Shown: positions 23,146-36,249, counted from the stretch's first letter. The stretch: 64,000 nt of DNA from Rehmannia glutinosa (GCA_016081115.2 CM071930.1:48955335-49019334), one strand, 5' to 3'. The notes: generated by a model from the sequence alone, not told the origin. Program-made: numbers and translations.

Positions 23146-24575
23146 TGTGTGTAAAATATACGTGCATTTTGGGGCTTAAAATGATATATATTTGATATAT
23201 TTGCACGCATATTTAGTATTTTTTTACTTAGTTTCCTTAGAAGGGCATGATACTGCGTATTCTTGTAACTTTTTACAGGAAATGGAGCTTTAAACGAAGA
23301 AATATCAGTTGGAATGCCCGAATAGGACTGGCAAATACGAAGAGAAGATCAAAAAATAACCGTGTGAAGTGGCACAACCGTGTGGAAAAGAGGAAGAAAA
23401 TAGGGGACGGAACCAAGCCTCACGGCCAGACCGTATAGGCCCACACGGCCGTGTGGTGTTGGGCAATGCAAAAATCCACACGGTCTTGTGGTGTCACACG
23501 GCCAGGCCGTGTGGGGCTCTGTCGACGCGTTTTTACGGAGTTCTTTTCCCATTCCAACTCTACAAGTGATCTCTCACAGCATCTATAAAAGGTACCCAAG
23601 GCTTGCACGAAAAATCATCACTTCATACAGAGAAAACACATCTAATTACATAGGAACGCAAGAATCGAAGGTCTTCTAAGAAAGGAAGGCTAGGTCGCGA
23701 AGAACACCACAAGGCCTTTCAGATTATGAGGAGAATAGCTTCGAAGGCTTATGAGGAGAATCCATCCTGACAAGAAGGGTTTTCTTTCTATGTCTAGATC
23801 TCTTGTCTGTGCTTCAACGATGTCACAATGTTGATTTCAAATTTGTCTATGAATTTGTTATCAATGTTTGGCTAATCTTTCGGATATTAGGGGCATAATC
23901 AAAACTGTGGATTCATGTTAAATCTTGATTAATTATTTTCTTAATTGATTCATGTTTTCTAATTTATGAATTCAAGTGCTTATTCTTAATTGCTTATTAT
24001 TTGGCCGAGAATAATTTGCATGTCATATTTGTTAGTGCGAGATTCGGGAGATGAGTTCTAACAAAGACGAAATCGAATTCAGACATAAACAGGTGTAACG
24101 AGTTGGGAGACCTACAATTATTTGTGGGGAGTCATTCAATTCATATATCTTTTGGGAGTTAATAATAGTTGTAACGTTTTGAGAGATCTACAATTGTTAT
24201 TAATCTATTGTTTATTTATTTCCCGGGAGGAGGAATAGACTAACTTAGGAATTGAACCCATAGAATTGCAAGAATTGGTATTGAAACTTTAGTTGGATTT
24301 AATATTGAAGAAACATGTTGAGATTATGTACCTAATGTTGCTCTTGTAGTTGTTCAAAATAGTTGTGGGGTTCGTAATTTTATTTATTTTTCTTGTTATT
24401 TTCGATTTTTATTACAACCTCGATATTCGGTCGCTTCAATAAAATTGGAATGCGATGTTATTATAGCCTAAGTGTTTCACATATCAATCCCTGAGGAACA
24501 CGACCTTGCTTGCCATTATTCTATAAACTACACTGTACACTTGCAGTTGTATGATCCAAATATTTTTTGGCGAAC
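23146..24575 (+). mobile_element. Solo-LTR-like insertion of a Tat/Athila-type Ty3/gypsy element
   Basis: 1.43 kb starting TGTGTGTAAAA and flanked by actga on both sides (23141-23145, 24576-24580). It breaks the homology between the element C and B spacers at exactly this place. Features typical of these LTRs: a GC-rich block with repeated cacacggccgtgtgg motifs (23360-23520), a TATA box ctataaaagg (23583-23592), and a 3' end with a cgacct-like block and 'ccaaatattttttggcg' (24557-24573). The right terminus is not a clean CA, so a short stub of primer-binding region may be included. No internal coding remains. Confidence 0.6.
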
Positions 24576-24829
24576 ACTGACGTAATGACCAAAAACATTC
24601 TCGCTCGTACAAAACGACTGTGTTTTGTCACTTTGCTCATAAATAACTCAACTATCTCCCAAAAGTGACTTAACTGTGCTTCTCTCTTCTCATTGATGAT
24701 CACTCAGCTGTCAACTAACTTGATATAGCTGATTATTCATCTTGGCTATTTTATTTGGCTGGAAATTGAAACTTTGCTGATTTTCATTTCTCTCTTTTTT
24801 GACTTTACTGATTGAGTCTTCTGAGTCTC
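24576..24829 (-). other. Sirevirus C spacer after pol
   Basis: Non-coding. It aligns with element B around 39358-39640 (shared 'tttatgagcaaagtgacaaa'). Confidence 0.6.
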
Positions 24830-27260
24830 CTAACTCAGCTCAATCAAACCTAGCTCATTCTTAAGCTCTTCAAATCTTGATTCACATAATGGCTTAGTGA
24901 ATATGTCAGCTGACTACTTATCAGTTGAGATGTATTCCAAAGTGATGTCTTTCTTTCCAACATTAACTCTTATAAAGTGACATCTGACATCAATGTGCTT
25001 GGTTCTTGAATGCAATACTGGATTTTGAGTAATTGAATAGCACTTGTGTTGTCACACATAATTGGAATCTCTTTTTCTTTTATATCATAATCTCTCAGTT
25101 GTTGCCTAATCCACATAACTTGGGCACAACAGTTGCCCTCAACTATGTACTCTACTTCAGCTGTGAATGTAGCTATTAAACTTTGTTTCTTGCTGAACCA
25201 AGAAACTAATCTATTTCCAAGCATTTGACAAGTATCTGATGTACTTTTCCTATCAACTCTACATCCAGCATAGCTTGAGTCTGAGTAACCAACTAGCTTG
25301 AATCCTCCATCCTTTGGATACCATAAGCCAACTTCTTGGCATCCCTTCAACTACCTTAGGATTTTCTTGGTTGCAGTCATATGACTTTCTTCTTGTGCAG
25401 ATTGAAATCTAGCACATACCCCTACAACAAAGGTGATGTCTGGCCTACTTGCTGTCAAATAGAGCAATGATCTAATAAAGGCTCTATACCTGGTTTGACC
25501 TACAGCTTTGCCATTTGCATCGATATCCATCTTGATTGATGTGTTCATGGAAATCTTCACTTATGACTTCTCTTCCATACCAAATTTCGTCATCAAATCT
25601 CTGGTACGGTTGGTTCCATCCTTCAATTGCTTGACTTGAAGACCTAGAAAAAAAGTCAACTCTCCCATCATGATAATTTCAAACTTCCCTTGCATGAGGT
25701 TTGAAAACTTGTCACACAACTCTTTATTAGTGGATCCAAATTTGATGTCATCCACATAAATTTGAACAAACAATATACTCTCTCGATCTTGAATTCTGAA
25801 GAGTGTTCTATCAATATTGCCTTTGGTGAATCCATTGTCAATTAGAAACTGAGACAATGTGTCATACCAGGCTCTTCGTGCTTGTTTCAATCCATACAAA
25901 GCTTTCTTGAGCTTGTAGACTTTATCTCCAATAATTTTCTATTAAAAAACTGGAGGGTTGCTCAACATAGACTTCTTCTTCAAAAAGTCCATTAAAAAAT
26001 GCACTCTTCACATCCATTTGATGCACAGTGAAGTTCTTGTGAGAAGCATAAGCAAGAAACATCCTTATTGCTTCTAGTCTAGCAACAGGAGCAACGGTTT
26101 CATCAAAATCTATACTTTCCTCTTGGCAATACCCTTTGACTACCAATCTTGCTTTGTTTCTTACAACAGATCCTTCTTGATTCATCTTGTTTCTAAATAC
26201 CCACTTAGTACCAATAATATTTTGGTGAGTAGGCCTTTGAACCAATTCCCAAACTTTGTTCCTTTCAAACTGATTCAGCTCTTCCTGCATAGCCTGAATC
26301 CAATGTGTGTCATCCAATGCTTGAGACACATCTTTAGGCTCTATCTGGGAAATGAAACAAGTAAACATTGCTTCATGTTGGGCTCTGGATCTGGTTCTTA
26401 CTCCATCTCTAACATTTCCAATAATTAGCTCATGTGGTCGATCTCTCATCCATCTCACATCTGGTTGGAGTAAGTCTGCTGGATTCAGCCGTCTCACAGC
26501 TAAGTTGTCTTGTACAACTTCTTCATCATCATTCAGCTGTAGACCTTCCAGCTGTCTCTGAGATTTAGTTATCTCATCATCATCAGGGTTGAGTGCTCTT
26601 ACATCTGCTTCAACATAAGGACTCTTCTATATAGTTGGCTGATTCTTCTTCTCAGCTAACTCATCTATGTCTTTTTATTCACATTAGGTTCATCAAAAAC
26701 CACATGGATCGACTCTTCTGTAACCATAGTCCTTTTGTTCAGCACTCTGTAAGCTTTACTCTCAGTTGAGTATCCCAAAAAGATACCTTCATCAACTTTA
26801 GATCAAAAGCTTTTAGATTGTCCTTTCCATTATTGTGGATGAAGCACTTACATCCAAAGATCTTAAAATATCCAACATTTGGCTTCCTCCATGTCCAAAT
26901 TTCATAGGGAGTTTTGGACAATTGCCTATTAATCATACACCTATTCGGAGTGTAACAAGCAGTGTTGATGGCTTCAGCCTAAAATCTCTTAGACAATCCA
27001 ACTTCAGCTAACATTGTCCTTGCAGCCTCCTTGAGAGTTATGTTCCTTCCTTCAGCTACTCCATTCTGCTGTGGAGTTCTTACAACTGACAACTCATGAG
27101 CAATACCATTTTCAACACAATACTGAGTTATAATCCCATTGACAAACTCAGTTTCCCTGTCAGACCTTATCTTAATAATGGTTTGACTCTTCTCATTTTG
27201 AACTCTTCTCTTCAGCTGAGGCAATCTCTGCAAGGTTTTCTTCTTTTTACACATGAAAAC
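24830..27260 (-). pseudogene. Sirevirus C pol, 3' part: integrase C-terminus, reverse transcriptase, RNase H
   Basis: Minus-strand order: integrase catalytic-core remainder and C-terminal region (27255-26640; RTPQQNGVAEGRN, then PYEIWTWRKPNVGYFKIFGC), RT (26497-25561), RNase H (25350-24830). RT motifs seen: the WVFRNKMNQEGSVVRNKARL block, MDVKSAFFNG, YGLKQARRAWY and the active-site YVDD at 25758-25747. RNase H motifs seen: YSDSSYAGC, TAEVEYI and MCDNTSAI. It ends in GLIELS and a TAG at 24830-24832. Frame breaks at 25900-25922, 25560, 25350 and within the integrase inactivate it. The upstream part of integrase is at 49440-50185, displaced by element D. Confidence 0.88.
27256..27260. repeat. 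Target-site duplication of element D, left copy
   Basis: aaaac, against aaaat at 49440-49444 (one mismatch). Deleting the insertion brings the integrase reading frame of element C back together. Confidence 0.75.
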
Positions 27261-29222
27261 TGTAACGCCTTTACCTTTGTAACATATATATATATATCGT
27301 ATAAAAATATAATTCATAGGCAGCACCACTGCATTGCGCATGGGATTAATATATTAATCATCAGTTATAACCTTTTCAATTCAAGCGGAAGCATTTACTC
27401 AAAACGATTTAGCAGCACTCATTCACATATGTGCATTCATCCATATTACACAACATTAACGGCCGTGCCCTTTTATATACAGATCAAAATAAAACTCCCT
27501 ATATGATATGCAAATGATGAGCTGAGGGAGAAGGATGGGAATTCAGCCAACCGACCTTTGATCCATGCTTTCAACTTCCATCACACCTCGCGGATCAACT
27601 TTTATCTACAACAACTAAAAATTGGCAACATTGCATTTGGTGAGTTGCAAGCTCAGCAAGTATAATCTAATAACAAGTTATTTAACATCACACAAGCATA
27701 TTATCACAATCAATTGATCATATCATTTATAAACATATAAATGCACGTGCTTGATCATTTTCTTTTACTGTTATGGGCCAGCTAATACCAAGAATAAATC
27801 GTGATCACGAAGATGGCCATGGCACTCTGTAATTCTTTATTTCACGTAGAGTTCAGTGAACTCGGGGTGGCCGTACGATACTCTGTAATCCAGAAATTCT
27901 GGATGACTATAATTCCGTGATTCAAGGTCATTAGTGGCCATAACAGAATCCATTTATCTCTGATGAATGCATTTCTGTAACCACATATTTCCTTTCCGTA
28001 TCAATAACATCAGTAGAGATCGCATATCTCATTTTCATATCAATAACATCAGTAGAGATCACATATCTCAATTTCTTTCAATCTCATCACATATTGATCA
28101 CGTATCTCAATTTCATCACAATATCATCATAGAGAATCATGCAATTCACGTTAGGGCACGATAAGCTACTATTCACTGTAGACAAATAAGTAAACAATTC
28201 TTTCCAACACATTAATCATATAATCACACAAGTCAAATAACAAGCTAAAAGATTATACTCACAACTGGTGTCCTTATCTGGCCCCTAGTTGGACTTGTTA
28301 GCTCCTTTATCGAGATCTTGGCCTATTAACAAATCAATTAGAAATACATAATCATTTTCAAATCATATATTTAACACTAATGATATCATGTGTCTACAAT
28401 TTATTTTTTAACCTTACAAATACGTATCCTTCCTCGGTACAATTAAGAATTGAATATAATTCAAACAATCTGATTTTAATAAAATTAGCATAACCAGTAC
28501 AACCAACATCCCTTATATTCTACAAATTTACCAACCTATGTAATGAATTCTTATAATTATATCACCAATCATTACATAAAGCTATATATATATATATTCT
28601 CCTAATCGTTAGCTAAATGGGAAAAACATTAGATAAATTCAAACTTTTCATCTCCTATATTTCCTCATGCGTTTATCCACTTGATTCTTTAAATAGTAAG
28701 ATTCAATTCATAGTTCACTGAGATCAGAAACATAGTTAATACATGGTTTTAACTTCTCCAAAACCCACAACAATAAAGTAAAAATTGAATAGCACAATAA
28801 ATAATTACTAATAAGGATATGATCAAGGAAATAATTACCAGCAATTTCAATTTGTAGAACGCCCAACCCGCTGAGCAGAGTGGTGTGTTCGTGTTTTTGC
28901 TAAAAGTCTATAATGTGTATATTTCTTATCCGTGTATGTGATGTGTTTAAAGTGAGAGAACATTAATATACAATATTATCACATAGTTTAGTGATGGCGG
29001 TGGAACATAAGTATATAATACTAATATATCAAATGCATAGATATCCATAGAATTACATGTGTTTTGTAATTAATTAAATGCACCTACTTTTTGTACTTGA
29101 GGTGGCCTGCATACACACCCTCCAGTGACACATTGGTAACAATACTAAAATTTAATATATAGGAATTATATAATCTTAACATTATCTACACTTATAGGTT
29201 GCAACTAGGTATAATCTACGCC

Positions 29223-29257
<35 letters not shown>

Positions 29258-30991
29258 CATATCCTTACACACACACACATATATATATATGTATATATAT
29301 ATATTACTACTTGTATATTATCAGACTTGACATTTATCCCCTAGTCTCATTTCATTAGCTAAATTAAGATTTTATCTTTTTATTACCATAATTAATATTG
29401 TTACTATTTTCATTCATTTTGTTTTTACAAAAATCATTGATATATATATACATATATCACATATTATTTGTTAAATTTAATACCGTCTCACCTTCAACTA
29501 TTCTACAAATATACACATCGATGCCACCTATCACTAGGGGTGTTCATCATCGAATTCGAATTCTTCGACTTCCTCGAATTGAATTTAATCGAATGAACAT
29601 TTTAAACCTCAATTGAAATTCGATCTTCGATTAATCAATAATTTAAACAAATTGGATCGAGAATGATAGTCAATCCAAAAATCCAAATTTATCGATGAAG
29701 TAAATAAGGTTTGGATTCATAACATAATATGTTTGGACTATACCCAATAAAAATTTTGTTTTTCAAAATTACAAATTATCGACTAACCATTTTTCATTGT
29801 TTAATTTAACTAAAGATTATCATAAATTCATAATAAACTCCTTATAAAAATTTAATAAATCATTTTGTGCCAATTTTATATTAGTTACTTGATAAATAAC
29901 TTTTATACTCAAATATGAGATATCAAATTGACAAAGTGTATGTATGTAAATAAAGAGATATAGTATGTGATATCATATAATTTATTATTTTAATATGATC
30001 GAAGATAAATATATCTAATATAGTGTCTGAGATGTATAATGTATAATGCACATTGTAATAAGAATTTAAAATAAAGGAAAAAAATCAAGACTATATTGTA
30101 TAAATGTATAATGTATGTTGTATAGTGTATGTACACAAGTTTTGTACTTTTCTATACAATGGACATAGCTTGTAGAATATTCTTATAGATTATTTCACCA
30201 TATGCCCTCCACGTGAGATTGTAAGAACGAAACAATTTTTACCTAAAATATATTTTTTAACACAAAAAATAATTATTTTAATATGGTCTAAAGATAAAAA
30301 TTTGAAGTAATGTAAAATGTATTTCATATACTATTAAGTGTAATTATTTCTAACAAAAACTAAAAAAACAAGATGGAAAAGAGCATATATTTATAATTTT
30401 ATATTTTCATTTAAACAATAGTGTTTTATTCATTTACATATATATTATAAATGCATGTGTATAATTTACATATATACAATAAATAATTATGTATAGTGTG
30501 AAATATATACATATAAATTTCAATTGAAATATGATTTGAATTGAAATAAGAATTGAATGTAATACGAATTCGAATCAAAATACGAATGGTGAATTTAGTC
30601 GAATTTCACCTCGAATTAGGATTTTCGAATAGAATTTGAAAAAAAAACCTCAATTCGTTATTCGATTCAAATATTCATATTCGAGATTCGAGTTGATTCG
30701 AAATTCGATTCGAAATTTAAAAATCCTAATTCGAAACTAAAATTCAAATTCGAACCGAATCGAATTTCGAATCCATTCGAAAAATGAACACCCCTACCTA
30801 TCACCTTTAAATTACCATGTGCATCTTATCAATATTAAAAAGATAGTGATAGCTAACATGATTATGCTAAAAATGAAAAGAACATGATTTTACACGCATT
30901 CAAATTTTAATATGATATTTAAAATGCATGTAATTGTGCTTCTAATTGATTAACCCTGATAATTAAAATGCAAACGTTTTGGGTTATGACA
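27261..30991 (-). repeat. 3' LTR of element D (contains a MITE)
   Basis: Matches 46948-49439 except for the 1262 bp insertion at 29535-30796 with its 8 bp duplication. Without it the LTR is 2461 bp, against 2492 bp for the other; most of the difference is in ta/ca dinucleotide tracts (29224-29305 against 48920-49018). Confidence 0.9.
29535..30796. mobile_element. hAT-like MITE
   Basis: Begins taggggtgttcat and ends atgaacaccccta, a perfect 13 bp terminal inverted repeat, flanked by a perfect 8 bp duplication CCTATCAC (29527-29534, 30797-30804). The empty site exists in the other LTR of element D (49238-49255, one CCTATCAC). Subterminal regions are packed with cgaattcgaa-type motifs; the centre is AT-rich and non-coding. 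TIR start and 8 bp duplication fit the hAT superfamily. Confidence 0.9.
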
Positions 30992-31006
30992 ATTCTCCCC
31001 CCCTTA
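30992..31006 (-). promoter_or_regulatory. Polypurine tract of element D
   Basis: Minus strand aagggggggagaat directly abuts the start of the 3' LTR (tgtcataac on the minus strand). Confidence 0.8.
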
Positions 31007-31490
31007 AAAATTTCGTCATCGAAATTTGTACCTGTATCGGTAAACAACCATGGATATTGTTCTCTCATGTGTTGTTCCGTTTCCCATGTAGCTTCTTCTA
31101 TAGAATGATTTTTCTACAATACTTTTACCAACGGAATCCCTCGATTGCGAAGTTGCTTTTCTTTGTACCCCACTATTTCAACTGGTTCCTCAATATAACT
31201 TAAATTATCAGCAACTTCAATTGCTTCATCTCGAAGAACATGTGACGGGTCTGATCTGTACCGACGAAGCATACTAACATGGAACACATTATGAATCTGA
31301 GATAATTCAGGTGGTAAGGCAAGCCTATAAGCTAATGGTCCCACCTTTTCAAGTATTTCATATGGGCCGATATAACGAGGACTTAGTTTACCTTTCTTTC
31401 CAAATCTGAGAATACCCTTCCAAGGGGAGACACGGAGAAATACTTTCTCACCATCTTCATATTCCATTTCCCGCCTAATATTTCCAGTTT
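30998..31490 (-). pseudogene. Element D integrase C-terminus with chromodomain
   Basis: Reads the C-terminal part of a Ty3/gypsy integrase: GEKVFLRVSPWKG, then the GPY module (SPRYIGPYEIL), then HNVFHVSMLRRY. A chromodomain-like tail follows after a premature TAG near 31112, with EEATWETE and an aromatic YPWLF. The chromodomain is thought to steer integration to heterochromatin. The catalytic DDE core that should precede it is gone: a deletion joins this segment directly to the gag/protease remnant near 31480-31500. Confidence 0.85.
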
Positions 31491-32185
31491 ATTACTCAAT
31501 TGTGATGCAAATGATTGTGAAAGGAATGAATGTGTAGCTCCTGGATCAAATAAAACATAAGCATTTGTATCAGAGATTGAGAGATTACTGGTAACTACAG
31601 TTGGTGCAGCTTTAGCTTCTTCCTGTGTCATAGCAAAAACTCGAGCTGGACCTTGTTGTCTGCTCGCTTGACTTTCTTCTGGACCAACGCCTCTTCCTAC
31701 ACTGAATCTTTCTCGACCCCTACCTCTGTTAGGGTTGAAACCACTAAATCTAGTTTGGTCAACTGTGGGTTCCTCGCGTGGTTTTATGCAATTCCTTGCT
31801 ATATGTCCAGGTTCACCACATCTAAAACATTTTCCTGTAAGCAATCTACATTCTCCATAATGATTCTTACCACAATGTGCACATGTGGGAACTGGTGGTG
31901 TAGAACCAACACTCTTACTGGCTGATGTTGCGCCCCTAAAACTACCACTTTTTGAACTACTCGGCAAACTCCTCTGTGTAGGCGCCGTAAATTCCTTTCT
32001 AGTTCTAAATCCTCCCGTTTCGTCACCCTGCCTTTTTCTTATTGTATTGAAAGTTTTTCTTGATTAAGCTTCCAATTTGTATGCAAGTATCATTGCATCT
32101 TTCAATTTATTATAAGAATCTTAATATGTAAGTGCAATACAGTTTCGAATAGAAAATCGAAGTCCAGACTCAAATCTGGTGTACT
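31490..32185 (-). pseudogene. Element D gag C-terminus, zinc knuckle and protease
   Basis: Minus strand from 32185. It opens with a decayed gag stretch (FESGLRFSIR-like). A CAHCGKNHYGEC motif and a CCHC knuckle CFRCGEPGHIARNC follow around 31800-31880, then an Arg/Gly-rich linker. The aspartic protease motif LFDPGATHSF comes last, near 31520-31550 (DPGA in place of the usual DSGA-type site). Similarity ends just after the protease, where the deletion junction lies. This architecture is that of Tekay/Del-type chromoviruses. Confidence 0.85.
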
Positions 32186-32190
32186 ACTTC
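32186..32190. repeat. Target-site duplication of Sirevirus B, left copy
   Basis: acttc, identical to 46361-46365. Confidence 0.9.
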
Positions 32191-33756
32191 TGTTGGGAAA
32201 TTTATTGTTTAGATTTTGATGAATGCCATGTAAAACTTAGAATAGGAAGTTGGCACCCCATTTTTTGTTGTAAATCGCATTGTAATAAATAGGGTCAAGT
32301 GAGTTAAGTCGGCTATGCCCAAACATGCAAGAAGACAATCGGAGACTAGTAGGAAGACTCCGCGAGACATCCGAGTTTGGCAAAAGAAGAGAAGACGGGA
32401 ACTCGATGAAGGTGCGGTGAGATGCGGTGAGTAAAGCATCGTCAAGTCAACTCAAGATAGTCAAGTCTCTAGTTGAAGTGACAAAAGAGTCATTTAATGA
32501 TTGGAAGTCGACTCTAAGTCACCTAGGGAAAGCAAGGAAATGCGGTCAAGTCGAGATAATCGAAAGAGATCCGTTTGTACGTAAATCAAGAGAATTACTT
32601 AAACAAGTAATATCTCCATGCTACCTTTCTCGGAGTGCTCAGTCACAGAAGCGTGCAAGGGGAATAAACCAATGGGAAGCACTACACCGTGTCAGCGCTC
32701 TGAAAAGCTGAAGAATAATTCATACGAGGAAGTGGCAATTCCAAGGACTGCAACAAGACAAGCCAACGACCACAAGTGACTTTAAAAAATAAGCCTATCT
32801 CTTCAACGGGCAAATTTTTGAAAGATCACTATAAAAGGCTGAGGGATGACTCTAAAAAAAAAGATTGATTACCTGAACCAAAAACATTCAAGCTAATATC
32901 TGAACTGTAATCAAAATATTCTCAAAATCATTCAAGTTTAATCCTCAAGCCTACACTACGAAGAAAATCAATCCAACACTCACCTGTGAAGGAAAGATAG
33001 CTTCAATCAGTTGAAGAGGAAACTTTAGAAGAAAAGGGGTCTACATTCCACGAAGGATTGTAGGAAGGTTCAAGGTCGAACCAGTCTCGAGTTTTTGGAG
33101 GGCTTCGTGATCAAATCCTAAGAGCTTGAGCAAGTGAGTTGTAGTAGCAAGGCAGCTGCCCTGTGAAGAAGCTGAGTCGGACGAGAAGCCAGCTGAGTGA
33201 CCAAGGCATCTCCAGACTGAGTCCCAAAGGATCAAGTCAGCTGTGTGATCAAGACTTGTATCCGGATATTACCACTGATATCTTGATCAATACTTAGTGG
33301 ATTCCTCCAGGAGTTGGAGAAGAGAGGAGTAGAAGAATTACCCCATCTTCGAACCTCTGTAAAAATTTATCGTGTCATTTACATTTCAAAGACTTTAATT
33401 CCCGCATCTTATTTGTTTAATTCTCATTTGACATATTTGCTATCCAACTGATAATCTTTAAGTACTAAAACCCAAGTATTAAATCATTACTAAATCAAAC
33501 TTAAGGGTGTTAAGTCTTCCCAATGAAAACAAACCACGTTGAGCTAATTCGGTCTTAACGGTGAGTTATTCTATCAATAGCTCGTCAGTCCATTTGAGTG
33601 ACTAACTCTCTTGATTAACTAAATTGGTCTGTCCACCAAGGACACATCAGTATAGTGTCAACTCGAATTTTAAAAAGGACCAAAAGTGAAAATTTGGTAA
33701 GGTTTATTCAACTCCCCCCCTTCTAAACCTTACACTCACACCCCTCGGGACCTACA
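32191..33756 (+). repeat. 5' LTR of Sirevirus B
   Basis: Pairs with 44852-46360. TATA box ctataaaagg at 32829-32838. Confidence 0.92.
32829..32838 (+). promoter_or_regulatory. TATA box in the Sirevirus B 5' LTR
   Basis: ctataaaagg, conserved at the same place in the 3' LTR (45496-45505), in element A (151-160) and in element C (minus strand, 53417-53426). Confidence 0.65.
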
Positions 33757-33758
33757 AG

Positions 33759-33770
33759 TGGTATCAGAGC
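33759..33770 (+). promoter_or_regulatory. Primer-binding site of Sirevirus B
   Basis: tggtatcagagc, a perfect match to the plant initiator-Met tRNA primer complement, two bases after the LTR. Confidence 0.9.
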
Positions 33771-33883
33771 AGTTGGTTCATTGAGCCTTCCGCACTGGTT
33801 ACTGAACTAGATCTCCAAACTTTTCAATGTCTGTTTTAGTACTTAAGTTTTCAAAACTCATTTTATCATTAAAAATTATTATC

Positions 33884-36200
33884 ATGGAAGCAAATTTGAC
33901 ACGCATCCCTATGTTCACAATTGAAGAATTTGATGATTGGAAAATTCGTATGCGTGCTCATCTATCAAAGATTACATGATGAGATGTGGATAGTGATAGA
34001 GGATGGGCCTGCAAATCTTAAAAGTGAACAAATTTGTAAGAAGAGCTACAAATTTGAAGGTGAAGAGGATATTGCCCTACACACCTATGGTTGAAAAACC
34101 AAGAATCGAATGGACAAATGATGACAAAAAAGATACAACCTGGACAATGTAGCCAAGGAAATCCTTTACAAAACCTTGGACAAAGCCATGTTCAATAAAG
34201 TCAAATTATGCAAAACGGCTAAAGAAATGGGACAAGCTAACATTAATTTGTGAAGGCTCGAGAGCAAATCAAGGAAAATAAATTATCGGTGGCAAGACGT
34301 AAAAATTTGAGAATTTCAAAATGATCGCAGGAGAGAACCTGGATCAACCGGATGCTCGGTTCACAAAAATCACCAACAAGCTATCTCGCACTTGGAAAGG
34401 AATATACACGAGAAGGAAATGTGTATGAAGATCCTAAAAAGTCTCCCGGTGAATGGGAAATGAAGGTCATGGCATCGAGACATTCCATGGACCTATCGAA
34501 GACCTCCAACCATGAACTATTCTCGGATCTCAAAGCCTACGAATTTGAGCCGAGAAGAAAAGATCGAGGAAGAGACAATTTTGTACCCAAAACAACTGCT
34601 CTAATTGTTAAGGATGGAAAGAGAGCCGAGGTCAAAGAAGTCATTGATCCGTAAGAAATAGCCCCGATGGTTAAAAGGTTCAACAAGTTCTTCAATAAGA
34701 ACTACAAGAGAGGCAAGGGCGAATCTTCGAAGAAGACACTCACTCCCTCCAAGTCAAGGGAAGATAGGCCAACCAAGAGAACATATCATCAAAAAGCTAA
34801 ATATCAAAGGGTGACAATCCAAGAATGGAAAGAGTGATCAAAAGGTTGAATATCTATCTTTGGAACCGTAGGCAACCAGGTCACTATGCCATTGATTGTC
34901 CATATCCTCGTAGTCAACAAATATAGGAATGAAGAAGAAAGAAAGGTCTTCATAGAAAGAAGACAAGAAAAGAAAAAGGCAATGTTGGCGCAGAGATCGG
35001 CCGAGACAACCAAGTCAAGAGAGACAGTGATTCGAGAGAACAAAGTGAAGCCGACTACTCAAGTGACTCGAAGAAGAAGCCCCGATCGTTTGATGGCCAA
35101 GGAACAAGATCAACCCGACCAAGAAGATGAGGTACACTCTAACTCATCAAACTCGATTCTAGTGATAGTGATCGTGACACACACACTTCATCACCCACTG
35201 ATCTTTATGATTCATTAGGCAAAATGATGAAAGATTTTGAACACATTAAATCCTCACACACACTACTAAATGAGGAAAATAGCCTACTCAAGAGCCAAAA
35301 CTCACGGTGACTAAGGAGCCGAGTACTCTAAGTCAAATAGCCGATGAGAATAAAAGTTTAAAAATTTGAAAATGCCAAGCTAATAGCGAGTAAAATAGCT
35401 GCCATAGAAAAGAGGGAGAATGACCTCAAAAATGTGATTGCCTCATTCACTAAGGCATCTAAATCATTGGATGATCTTATTATGAGTCAAAGAGAATGTG
35501 GAGACAAGACAGCTTAGGATTTAATTCCTCTCGTGTTATGTCAAACTCCAAAAGTAATTTTGGAAAAAGGATCTTCAAGCAATGAAGTGTCTCAAAATCC
35601 AAAACTCCAAATGGTGCACACACATTCACTCCAAAGCACAATTACAAGCAAAGCGGCCTTGGTTATAAAGGAAAAGGAAAACGGCCCGGTTGGGTGCGTT
35701 GAGAGGACAAGCGAGAAGAAATTCACCAAGTTCCTCAAAGCAAACTCCAAACAGAATTACTCTGTAAAGAAGAAACAGAGCTACCAAAAACCCCAAAAGT
35801 TCTATAAAAGAAACACATATGATGGGAATGGTAGAAAATATCCAAGCCAACCCGATTGGAACGATGTGAACTATCAAAGATAGACTTATGGAATATAAGC
35901 CCAAATGGCAAAGGCCAGAACTCAAGAAAGCCCATTCCAAAAGTATAAGAGCTTTCATCAAAGACACATATGCACCTAAGCACTACACTCGAGACACCAC
36001 AATTACCCAAAGAAGGCAATTGCTAAAAACATATATACAGCATACGAGACAAAAGAGACGACTATATGAACCTAGAATCCCCAAGCAATTTGCCAAAATT
36101 AATTATGATTATGGCCGATAGATGGCAACCCCTTAGAGCCGATCATTTGGCTATAGGCTGGTTGGATCATCTTACAATACTAACCCCTCGGGACCTGGAC
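33884..36200 (+). pseudogene. Sirevirus B gag
   Basis: Starts MEANLTRIPMFTIEEFDDW at 33884. It contains the capsid block DLSKTSNHELFSDLKAYEFE near 34480-34560 and a zinc knuckle near 34858-34905 that has lost its first cysteines (LWNRRQPGHYAIDCP). A coiled-coil-like region (35260-35520) and a basic, Tyr/Gln/Asn-rich tail (35640-36110) follow. Frameshifts and stops are frequent even though neighbouring blocks match elements A and C closely. Confidence 0.8.
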
Positions 36201-36249
36201 AAGTATGGGTACCTAAAACTTAATTTCCTTGATTGCGGGTTCAAGGAGC

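Noticed and set aside
23360..23520. Repeated cacacggccgtgtgg blocks as a CRISPR-like or operator array
   Set aside because: Spacing and sequence are irregular, the organism is a plant, and such blocks are usual in Tat/Athila LTRs.
27967..28164. 65-codon open frame repeated at 47665-47862 with identical protein
   Set aside because: Identity comes from the two LTRs of element D. The frame is a short repeat-derived string of His/Ile/Ser with no domain and low significance.
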